From SFLA01 sp045533895 (GTDB lineage: Bacteria > Bacillota > Clostridia > Oscillospirales > CAG-382), in contig JAZSIT010000050.1 of assembly GCA_045533895.1 (NCBI GenBank), forward strand, positions 1 to 5,480: a DNA stretch of 5,480 nucleotides, written 5' to 3'. The notes beneath the pieces were generated by a model that was not told the DNA's origin, made no database searches, and saw only the letters and a program-made list of their open reading frames with translations. Of this stretch, positions 1 to 4,780 are shown piece after piece; position 1 is the stretch's first letter, and every line of letters starts with the position of its first letter. Made by a program: the position numbers and the translations under genes.

Positions 1-7
1 TTTTTTT

Positions 8-124
8 ATCGGGGTCCCCGAGAAGCCGCAGGCTTCTGGGGGTGATAATGGGGTCACCGAGAAGCCGCAAGCTTCTTGGGGTGATTATCGGGGTCCCCGA
101 GAAGCCGCAGGCTTCTTGGGGTGA
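8..124. repeat. Three tandem copies of a ~39-bp GC-rich hairpin repeat
   Basis: Three units are seen at 8-45, 48-84 and 87-124 (38, 37 and 38 bases), separated by the dinucleotides TA and TT. Units 1 and 3 differ by one base, in the 3' G run. Unit 2 has a one-base deletion and a few substitutions. Each unit holds an inverted repeat AGAAGCC-GCA-GGCTTCT (21-37, 60-76, 100-116; unit 2 has a C/A mismatch at the loop end). In units 1 and 3 the stem extends outwards through CCCC/GGGG with one non-Watson-Crick position, which in unit 3 would be a G-U wobble in plus-strand RNA. The array lies 3' of the manganese catalase gene and ends one base before its stop codon. There is no U-tract on the minus-strand side, so it is not a classical terminator. 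It may be an intergenic dispersed repeat or a 3'-end-stabilising structure; the function is inferred only. Confidence 0.85.
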
Positions 125-790
125 TTAACCGTTAAAAGACGGCTTTTCGGTTTCTCCGGTGGCAAAAGTATTTGGTCCGGGATTGAAAAGAGAAAAGTAC
201 ATTTTTGCGGCTTTTGTAGTACCGAAACCGCGGTGTGAGACCGTTTCCTGCACCTTGTTGAAGGCATCGCGGAACATTTGGTTGTGAGCTTCCTCGCGGT
301 TGAGCAGGAAGTCTATGGTCTCGCGCACCTTTTTATCGTCGATCTGGCGGTAGAGATATTCATATACCACTTTAGCGCGCTGTTCGGATGCGATATTGCT
401 TAACAGATCTGCGCACAGATCGCCTGTAACGGTAACGTAATCTCCTGTCCAGGAATAACCGGAAGCGTTGATAAGACCGGGATTAAGCCCCAAAAGAACG
501 TGGGTCTGTATCTCCCCCGCTTTTACCGAAGCCGCATCTACATCGTGGCCGTTAAGCAGATTAATAGTCTGCGCAACCATTTCCATGTGTCCCAGCTCCT
601 CGGCGGCTATATCAAGAAAAAGGTCCTTTATCTCGGGGTCTTTTATGCGAAAGCTTTGGGACATATACTGCATTGCCGCCTTTAATTCGCCGTTACCGCC
701 CCCAAGCTGCTCCTGCAAAAGAGCGGCATATTGGGGATTTGGCTTTTCCACCGCTACGGGATGAAACAGCATTTTTTCGTGTTTGAACAT
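125..790 (-). CDS. Manganese catalase (CotJC-like, ferritin-like fold)
   Basis: This 221-residue protein is recognisable as a dimanganese catalase, which converts two H2O2 to water and O2 using a binuclear Mn centre in a four-helix bundle. All five expected ligands are visible with the family spacing: E35 in GNGELKAA, E65 and H68 in EELGHME, E136 in SEQRAK, and H169 in REEAH (E136 to H169 is 33 residues, as in the characterised Lactobacillus enzyme). The length lies between Bacillus CotJC (about 190) and longer soluble enzymes. The last 45 or so residues are a non-catalytic tail rich in Gly, Pro and Asn. In spore-formers this family includes coat-associated catalases, but no cotJA/cotJB partner is visible here, so spore localisation is not shown. 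The start is fixed by GCAGGAGG at 797-804, six bases before ATG. The gene stands alone: a terminator at 849-884 separates it from the gene upstream. No clear sigma-A promoter was found in the short leader. The stop codon directly abuts the hairpin array. Confidence 0.93.
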   Translation of the reverse strand: MFKHEKMLFHPVAVEKPNPQYAALLQEQLGGGNGELKAAMQYMSQSFRIKDPEIKDLFLDIAAEELGHMEMVAQTINLLNGHDVDAASVKAGEIQTHVLLGLNPGLINASGYSWTGDYVTVTGDLCADLLSNIASEQRAKVVYEYLYRQIDDKKVRETIDFLLNREEAHNQMFRDAFNKVQETVSHRGFGTTKAAKMYFSLFNPGPNTFATGETEKPSFNG

Positions 791-848
791 ATTTTTCCTC
801 CTGCAAAGATAGTAATATTATCTTTTCCACCGCAAAAGGAATATATGT

Positions 849-884
849 AAAAAAGACCGATGTATATAAAAAACATCGGTCTTT
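849..884 (-). terminator. Intrinsic terminator of the 1181-2017 / 888-1184 operon
   Basis: A perfect 12-bp stem (852-863 paired with 873-884, AAAGACCGATGT and its complement) encloses a 9-base loop. On the minus strand it is followed by a run of six T (854-849, partly the foot of the stem). It begins four bases after the stop codon of the deoxyribosyltransferase-like gene. On the plus strand the 3' side is CTTTCCTTT, a poor U-tract, so the terminator is assigned to the minus strand. Confidence 0.9.
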
Positions 885-887
885 CCT

Positions 888-1184
888 TTATTCAAGATAC
901 ATTATTTCTTTTCCGTTTTGGGCGGCAAAATCTATTTCGCTTTTTACCGTTTCGCCTATATAACCGCCAACGTTTACAATAAACACTGCATCCGAAAGCA
1001 GTATTTTTTCCTTGTGCAGTTCACCAAGCAACGTTTTTTCTGTTTCTGTCAGAGGTCTGTCTAATACGTGAGGTATAGGACTTATTACAGCATATCCTTT
1101 TTCCAGTTCCAGCGCTTCAGCAACCTGCTGTATTTTATCCCAAAATCTGTATGATCCGCATACGGTGACGACTTTTCGTTTCAT
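888..1184 (-). CDS. Small nucleoside 2-deoxyribosyltransferase-like protein
   Basis: This 98-residue protein has a Rossmann-like pattern. It opens with a strand leading into C9-G10-S11-Y12-R13-F14, then has an H57xxKI helix, the strand S64-D65-A-V-F-I-V-N71, and the signature G74-Y75-I76-G77-E78-T79...E83-I. This is the layout of short proteins related to nucleoside 2-deoxyribosyltransferases and DUF4406-type domains common in Firmicutes and their phages. In the enzyme family the Glu of the G-x-x-x-E(S/T) segment attacks the deoxyribose. E78 would be the equivalent, but catalytic activity is not established for this short subfamily. The substrate is unknown (nucleoside, nucleotide or ADP-ribose-like). 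The ATG overlaps the stop codon of the DUF3737 gene (ATGA at 1184-1181), and the nearest purine-rich stretch (AAAGG) is about 13 bases upstream, so translation is probably coupled to the gene before it. The gene is the last in a two-gene operon closed by the terminator at 849-884. Confidence 0.8.
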   Translation of the reverse strand: MKRKVVTVCGSYRFWDKIQQVAEALELEKGYAVISPIPHVLDRPLTETEKTLLGELHKEKILLSDAVFIVNVGGYIGETVKSEIDFAAQNGKEIMYLE

Positions 1185-2017
1185 GCAGTAATTATTACCT
1201 TTCCCTTTGCTTCGGGATCATCGAAAATAAGCTCATCGCACTTCGGAACGTATATATTTCCCTTTGCGGGATTTTTAATGCTTATTACGGGTGTGGTAAC
1301 CGTTGCCTCCACCTCGGATTTCTCAAAGGCAAGGTCGGTATCTATCATCTCGCAATCAATAAGCTTAAGTCCCTTGCAATAGCAAAGAGGCTGTGTACCG
1401 ATGATACGGCAGTTTTCAAAGGTTACATTTTCACAATACCAAGCCAGATACTCACCCTTTACCACGCTGTTACGGACGGTAACGTTTTTTGCGTGCCAAA
1501 AAGCATCCTTTGTATCGAAATTGCAGTTTTCAAACACAGAATTTTCTATGTACTGGAATGAGTATTTTCCTTTAAGATTTACGCCCGAAAAATCAAGTCT
1601 TTCCGACCTAAGCATAAAATATTCGCCTGCAATACTGCAATCGGTCATTTTAATACCGCGGGTAAACCAGCCGAATTCGGCAGAGACCACGTCACAGGAG
1701 TCCATTTTAATATTACTGCATTCACGCAAAGCCTTTATGCCGTGAAGACGGGATTCGCTTATCTCGGCATTATCGGTATACCAAAGTGCGGCACGGCACA
1801 ACTCGGTCATCTCACAATCGCCTATCTTAAGTCCGTTAACGTGCCAGAAAGGATAACGCAGGTTAAAAAAGCATTTTTCAACGGTAATATCTGCGCTTTC
1901 TTTGAATGCACTCTCTCCGTCCGCAGGGCCGTCAAAAGCGCAACCTCGCACGGTAAGACCCTTGCTTCCATACAACGCACGCTCTTCATCAAAGGTTTTG
2001 TTTTCTATATAGTTCAT
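1181..2017 (-). CDS. DUF3737 family right-handed beta-helix protein
   Basis: This 278-residue protein belongs to the DUF3737 family, whose biochemical role is, as far as I know, undetermined. It has no signal peptide and no membrane segment, so it is probably cytoplasmic. From about residue 20 to 235 the sequence falls into roughly ten rungs of 17-22 residues. Many have the form hydrophobic-x-hydrophobic-x-x-(Cys/Ser), as in LTVRGC, ITVEKC, LKIGDC, IKMDSC, IKMTDC, VTFENC and LKLIDC. This is the pattern of a parallel beta-helix with Cys stacked in the core. Family-typical segments include EERALYGS, DGESAFKE, NLRYPFWH, CRAALWY, GIKALREC, KGKYSFQY, TKDAFWH, GEYLAWYC, GTQPLCYCK and DCEMIDTDL. The aromatic clusters at the rung ends are unusually conserved for a structural repeat protein and suggest a binding or catalytic face. 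The start is supported by TTAGGAAA at 2023-2030, seven bases before ATG. It is the first gene of an operon with the overlapping 98-residue gene, driven by the promoter at 2053-2081. Confidence 0.9.
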   Translation of the reverse strand: MNYIENKTFDEERALYGSKGLTVRGCAFDGPADGESAFKESADITVEKCFFNLRYPFWHVNGLKIGDCEMTELCRAALWYTDNAEISESRLHGIKALRECSNIKMDSCDVVSAEFGWFTRGIKMTDCSIAGEYFMLRSERLDFSGVNLKGKYSFQYIENSVFENCNFDTKDAFWHAKNVTVRNSVVKGEYLAWYCENVTFENCRIIGTQPLCYCKGLKLIDCEMIDTDLAFEKSEVEATVTTPVISIKNPAKGNIYVPKCDELIFDDPEAKGKVIITA

Positions 2018-2052
2018 TTGTTTTTCCTAATACCTTTTTGTTTTTTCGATTA

Positions 2053-2081
2053 ATTATAGCACCATTTCCCGCGTAATGCAA
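2053..2081 (-). promoter_or_regulatory. Extended -10 sigma-A promoter of the DUF3737 operon
   Basis: On the minus strand the -10 is a perfect TATAAT (2058-2053) preceded by TG one base upstream (TGCTATAAT). The -35 is TTGCAT (2081-2076) with a 17-bp spacer. Transcription would start near 2046-2047, about 30 bases before the ATG at 2017. The weak -35 (first three bases match) is offset by the extended -10. Confidence 0.85.
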
Positions 2082-2089
2082 CTTTTTTA

Positions 2090-2119
2090 TTGACAAACCG
2101 ACTGGAATATTTGTATAAT
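2090..2119 (+). promoter_or_regulatory. Consensus sigma-A promoter of the HEAT-like gene
   Basis: TTGACA at 2090-2095 and TATAAT at 2114-2119 both match the consensus exactly, with an 18-bp spacer. The promoter diverges from the DUF3737 promoter, and the two -35 boxes are eight bases apart. The start point would be near 2126, leaving a leader of about 20 bases containing AAGGAGG (2132-2138). Confidence 0.88.
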
Positions 2120-2145
2120 AAAATATACTGGAAGGAGGAGACACA

Positions 2146-2862
2146 ATGATACGCGGATTGCCTGTAGACAAATTACATTATCTGACCAAAGATTTAAGCG
2201 AGTGCGAGACATTGCTCGATATGCCGATACAGAGAGATGCAAGCTGCATATTTTTTGCCCTCTCCAAACGGCACACTCCCGAATGTTACAGATTAATAAA
2301 AAAATATCTTTCACATCCCGATAGTTACAGACGGTGCCAAGCCATCAATTATCTGCTGTATTTTTCGGTGGAAAGAGAGCAGAATGTATTAACACTGGAA
2401 AATATGCTTAAAGCGTTCAGTGACAACAATGACGAATCCAGAATACGTACGATTCTATCGATCGCCAATATGCACAATGTGTATATGAACGAAGAATTGC
2501 TGTTTTCGGTTGCGGCAAAACATCTGCCCGCTTTGGATGCTTATGACCTTTGTGCTTTGCAGTATACACAATATACATCCGAAAATCTCGACCGAATAAT
2601 ACCGCTGTTTGAAAACAGTAAAAAGCGAAGCCAAAGAGAAGCCTTGGCAGAAATGCTTTCGGACAGAACAGACAGCGAGCATTTTGAAAAGGTGTTTAAT
2701 CTGTTAGCAACAGACGAATATCACAAGGTGCGGTATTATGGAGCATTACTTGCCACCGTATACAAAAGGCGCGATCTTATGGAGTGTTTTTTGCCTGACA
2801 AAGACGGACATATCCGATACCTCGCCTATTATCTGGAAAAGAGCATTCAAGAAAAACAATAA
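2146..2862 (+). CDS. Unrecognised HEAT-like alpha-helical repeat protein
   Basis: I do not recognise this 238-residue protein as a named family. It is predicted to be almost entirely alpha-helical, with no signal peptide or membrane helix. Several segments follow the Asp-x(n)-Arg-x-x-Ala-x-x-x-Leu pattern of HEAT or armadillo-type helix pairs: HPDSYRRCQAINYLL (about 57-71), DNNDESRIRTILSIA (about 93-107), KKRSQREALAEML (about 157-169), DEYHKVRYYGALLA (about 187-200) and DKDGHIRYLAYYLEK (about 218-232). Such scaffolds usually bind protein or nucleic acid; HEAT-like DNA glycosylases (AlkD type) are one relative, but I see no glycosylase-specific residues I can vouch for. The start is fixed by AAGGAGG at 2132-2138, seven bases before ATG, behind a fully consensus promoter, so it is likely well expressed. 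It is the only plus-strand gene here, transcribed divergently from the DUF3737 operon and ended by the bidirectional terminator at 2867-2897. Confidence 0.82.
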   Translation: MIRGLPVDKLHYLTKDLSECETLLDMPIQRDASCIFFALSKRHTPECYRLIKKYLSHPDSYRRCQAINYLLYFSVEREQNVLTLENMLKAFSDNNDESRIRTILSIANMHNVYMNEELLFSVAAKHLPALDAYDLCALQYTQYTSENLDRIIPLFENSKKRSQREALAEMLSDRTDSEHFEKVFNLLATDEYHKVRYYGALLATVYKRRDLMECFLPDKDGHIRYLAYYLEKSIQEKQ

Positions 2863-2866
2863 TACA

Positions 2867-2897
2867 AAAAAGAGTAAGCGGTATGCTTACTCTTTTT
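2867..2897. terminator. Bidirectional intrinsic terminator between convergent genes
   Basis: A perfect 13-bp stem (2867-2879 with 2885-2897, AAAAAGAGTAAGC and its complement) encloses the 5-base loop GGTAT. The foot of the stem supplies a T run in both directions: 2893-2897 on plus and 2871-2866 on minus. It lies four bases after the HEAT-like gene's stop and four bases beyond the stop of the XRE gene, and so can end both transcripts. Confidence 0.92.
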
Positions 2898-2901
2898 ATA
2901 T

Positions 2902-3573
2902 TTACTTTTTATCTATTGCCGATGCTATTGCGTAATAAACGGGGACGGTAACATACAGTATCCACCAAGGGTGCCATCCATCCCACTGCATACCGATAAA
3001 GCAGTATATAAAGGTTATAAATACCGGATATGCAAAATGAGAAAGCTTTTTAACGCGAAAACAATCAATAACGGAATAATACACGGGAATGGTAATAAAC
3101 ACCGTCCAGGCAATACCCCATCCGTCAAGCAAAAATCCCCAAAGAAGAAAAACAATAGTTACAAATACAGGATACGGCAACGAATGGAGCGCTCTGAGGA
3201 CCTTGCGCTTTTTGTCTGCCTCGGTGCCGTCGTTGCTGTAATATGCCTCGGCTTCAGCATCATCCTCATCGTCATCGTCATCGTCTTCATCTTCATCATC
3301 TTCCGGTTCGTTATCGTTGCACGCTTCTTCGGCAGGAATAGATTCTTCTTCGGTTTTTGAAAGCTCTTTCTTCCCTACCAATTCGTCAAGCGATACGCCG
3401 TAAAGATTCGAGATGGTTATAAGGTTATCGGTATCCGGCAAGGACGCGCCGCATTCCCACTTACTTACAGCCTGACGGGATACGCCTAATTTTACCGCAA
3501 ACGCCTCCTGAGACAAGCCGGATTTTTTGCGAAGCTCCTGAAGTCGGTTACCAAGTATTTCGCCGTTAGTCAT
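2902..3573 (-). CDS. XRE-family regulator with acidic linker and duplicated two-helix membrane domain
   Basis: This 223-residue protein has three parts. Residues about 7-66 are an XRE/Cro-type helix-turn-helix, with the recognition region SQEAFAVKLGVSRQAVSKWE followed by G42-x(3)-P46-D47 and LYGVSLDELV. Residues about 70-120 form a highly acidic low-complexity linker, with an almost pure Asp/Glu run at 91-105. Residues about 130-220 are hydrophobic, with four predicted membrane segments in two copies of one module, 134-169 and 182-217. These align without gaps at an offset of 48 residues with about 15 identities, including YPVF, DGW (150-152 and 198-200) and PVYY (163-166 and 211-214). It is inferred to be a membrane-anchored DNA-binding regulator; ligand and targets are unknown. 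The start is supported by GAGGAGGA at 3581-3588, seven bases before ATG. It has its own promoter and shares the bidirectional terminator at 2867-2897 with the convergent HEAT-like gene. Autoregulation is plausible but not shown. Confidence 0.9.
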   Translation of the reverse strand: MTNGEILGNRLQELRKKSGLSQEAFAVKLGVSRQAVSKWECGASLPDTDNLITISNLYGVSLDELVGKKELSKTEEESIPAEEACNDNEPEDDEDEDDDDDDEDDAEAEAYYSNDGTEADKKRKVLRALHSLPYPVFVTIVFLLWGFLLDGWGIAWTVFITIPVYYSVIDCFRVKKLSHFAYPVFITFIYCFIGMQWDGWHPWWILYVTVPVYYAIASAIDKK

Positions 3574-3588
3574 AAAATAGTCCTCCTC

Positions 3589-3600
3589 GCTTTATAAAGC
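3589..3600. promoter_or_regulatory. Perfect 12-bp palindrome before the XRE ribosome binding site (candidate operator)
   Basis: GCTTTATAAAGC is fully self-complementary with no spacer, so it is better suited as a dyad for a dimeric DNA-binding protein than as an RNA hairpin. It sits between the inferred transcription start (near 3613) and the GAGGAGGA ribosome binding site of the XRE gene. XRE repressors often bind short dyads near their own promoters, so autoregulation is a reasonable guess. A single short AT-rich palindrome can also occur by chance. Confidence 0.4.
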
Positions 3601-3603
3601 GGT

Positions 3604-3660
3604 TCTTTACATTGGCTATATTTTACCGCAAAACCTATTATTTTTCAACCGTCTTTACAT
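3604..3660. repeat. 9-bp direct repeat flanking the XRE promoter
   Basis: TCTTTACAT occurs at 3604-3612 and again at 3652-3660, 48 bp apart in the same orientation. One copy lies just downstream of the -10 near the inferred transcription start, and the other just upstream of the -35. The placement would suit paired regulator sites. The function is inferred, and chance recurrence in AT-rich DNA is possible. Confidence 0.4.
3620..3648 (-). promoter_or_regulatory. Sigma-A promoter of the XRE regulator gene
   Basis: On the minus strand TTGAAA (3648-3643, five of six consensus bases) and TAAAAT (3625-3620, five of six) are separated by exactly 17 bp. The start point would be near 3613, about 40 bases before the ATG at 3573. 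Confidence 0.78.
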
Positions 3661-3664
3661 AGCA

Positions 3665-3689
3665 ATACCGCAACTTTAGGTTGCGGTAT
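3665..3689 (-). terminator. Hairpin downstream of the aldolase gene, weak terminator candidate
   Basis: A perfect 10-bp stem (3665-3674 with 3680-3689, ATACCGCAAC and its complement) has a 5-base loop. It starts 20 bases after the aldolase stop codon. On the minus strand it is followed by TGCTATG, not a T run, so it may terminate poorly or act mainly as a 3' stabiliser. Some read-through into the XRE gene is possible. Confidence 0.55.
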
Positions 3690-3708
3690 CGGAAAAACAG
3701 GTATTTTT

Positions 3709-4686
3709 TTAGTTTTCTCTGTCCCAAAGGTCGTGATAATAACCAACGTAATCCGTATCGCCGGATTTGATCTTATCAATAGCGGTTCTGGGATGACGGT
3801 TGAGAATACCTGTGAGAAGATACGGTATATCATAACCCCATACCAAGCCCTGCTTTTTAAGGTCAAGCATATAATTTTGTATGAACTTGAGAACGTATAC
3901 AAGGTTGTATTTAGGATTACGCAAAAAACCAAGAAGGCCCTCAAGAACACAGTTGCCTGCGCCTCTGCCCATACCCATCATGGTAGCATCAAGATAGCTT
4001 GCACCGAAAGCCACCGCTTCAATAGTGTTGGCAAACGCCATCTGCTGGTTGTTGTGGGCGTGGATACCAATCCTTTTGCCGTATTTTTCCGCAACGGCAC
4101 AATACATTTCGGTAAGCTCGCGTATCTGCTCGGGATAAAGAGAACCGTAACTGTCAACCAGATAAATAACGTCTACACTGCTCTTGCAAAGCATCTCAAG
4201 AGCTTGCTCAACGTCTCTGGAGTTTGCGGTGGAGACAGCCATAATATTAACGCTTGTCTCGTATCCCTTTCCGTGGCAGTATTCGATCATATCGATAGCC
4301 GCAGGAATGGTGTTGATATAGGTAGCGACACGGACCATATCTATGACGCTGTCCTTTTTATCAAGAATATCGCGCTTGTAATCGGTTCTGCCAACGTCTG
4401 CCATAACGGCTATTTTAAGATCGCTGTTGTTATCGCCTACGATAGCGCGGATATCCGCTTCTTCGCAGAACTTCCACTTGCCGTAAGCCTTTTCATCAAA
4501 AAGGTCCTTATTGGCTTTATATCCGAATTCCATATAATCAACGCCGGCTTTTATATTAGCCTCGTAAAGCGCTTTAACAAATTCATCTGTAAAAAAGAAG
4601 TTGTTTACAAGACCGCCGTCACGGATAGTGGCATCAAGCACCTTGATATCCGGGCGGAAGATCATTAAATTACCTTTCTGTCCCAT
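3709..4686 (-). CDS. DRE-TIM metallolyase / HMGL-like aldolase
   Basis: This 325-residue protein is a TIM-barrel enzyme of the HMG-CoA lyase-like (DRE-TIM) superfamily, related to 4-hydroxy-2-oxovalerate aldolase and isopropylmalate synthase. The defining motifs are present: D18-A-T-I-R22-D23-G-G at the end of the first strand (metal ligand plus catalytic Arg), V-D178-S-Y-G, the metal-binding H209-A-H211-N-N, and the glycine loop G238-M-G240-R-G-A-G-N245. A divalent-metal-dependent aldol or retro-aldol, or acyl-transfer, reaction is expected; the substrate cannot be read from sequence. It lacks the C-terminal regulatory domain of isopropylmalate synthase, and no acylating aldehyde dehydrogenase or hydratase that would mark a meta-cleavage pathway is nearby. 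Residues 256-325 form a helical C-terminal extension that may cover the active site or make dimer contacts. The preferred start has AAGGAGG ten bases upstream; M8 (ATG at 4665), behind AAAGG, is a possible alternative. It is a single-gene unit with its own promoter. Confidence 0.9.
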   Translation of the reverse strand: MGQKGNLMIFRPDIKVLDATIRDGGLVNNFFFTDEFVKALYEANIKAGVDYMEFGYKANKDLFDEKAYGKWKFCEEADIRAIVGDNNSDLKIAVMADVGRTDYKRDILDKKDSVIDMVRVATYINTIPAAIDMIEYCHGKGYETSVNIMAVSTANSRDVEQALEMLCKSSVDVIYLVDSYGSLYPEQIRELTEMYCAVAEKYGKRIGIHAHNNQQMAFANTIEAVAFGASYLDATMMGMGRGAGNCVLEGLLGFLRNPKYNLVYVLKFIQNYMLDLKKQGLVWGYDIPYLLTGILNRHPRTAIDKIKSGDTDYVGYYHDLWDREN

Positions 4687-4696
4687 TATAAAAAGT

Positions 4697-4703
4697 CCTC
4701 CTT
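4697..4703 (-). promoter_or_regulatory. Ribosome binding site deciding the aldolase start
   Basis: AAGGAGG on the minus strand is a full Shine-Dalgarno match, ten bases before the ATG at 4686. The competing in-frame ATG at 4665 has only AAAGG seven bases upstream. The stronger site favours the longer protein, though the 10-base spacing is slightly long and residues 1-7 lie before the conserved domain. Confidence 0.7.
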
Positions 4704-4727
4704 GGGGGTTAAAAAGAAATTACGGGC

Positions 4728-4733
4728 AGTATA
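4728..4733 (-). promoter_or_regulatory. Extended -10 promoter of the aldolase gene
   Basis: TGGTATACT on the minus strand gives a TATACT -10 (five of six bases) with an upstream TG. No good -35 lies 16-18 bp upstream, where the sequence is T-rich (TTTCTT). Extended -10 promoters can tolerate this. The start would be near 4721, about 35 bases before the ATG at 4686. Confidence 0.65.
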
Positions 4734-4780
4734 CCACATTAAAACACAAAAAGAAAGAGTATTTTGCATATTTGGGCAAA

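Noticed and set aside
8..124. CRISPR array
   Set aside because: The units follow each other with 2-base gaps and no unique spacers, and no cas genes are present.
85..267. A 60-codon minus-strand frame running from the catalase gene into the hairpin array
   Set aside because: It overlaps the catalase in another frame, starts inside it and is rich in Arg, Lys and Pro, as expected of an out-of-frame read.
791..850. Promoter of the manganese catalase gene
   Set aside because: AT-rich hexamers such as GATAAT and TAATAT are present on the minus strand, but none has an acceptable -35 at 16-18 bp, and no sporulation sigma-factor consensus fitted convincingly.
2971..3360. A plus-strand frame with a hydrophobic Val/Ile run
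   Set aside because: The hydrophobic run is the reverse reading of the Asp/Glu codon repeat in the XRE gene, and there is no ribosome binding site.
3733..4668. A 311-codon open frame on the plus strand
   Set aside because: It lies antisense to the aldolase, has no ribosome binding site, and its translation looks like a compositional shadow. The minus-strand frame has clear catalytic motifs.
4741..4780. Terminator after the CPBP protease gene
   Set aside because: The only stem is 5 bp (TTTGC/GCAAA) with an 8-base loop. The following sequence is T-rich but interrupted, so it is too weak to list as a feature.
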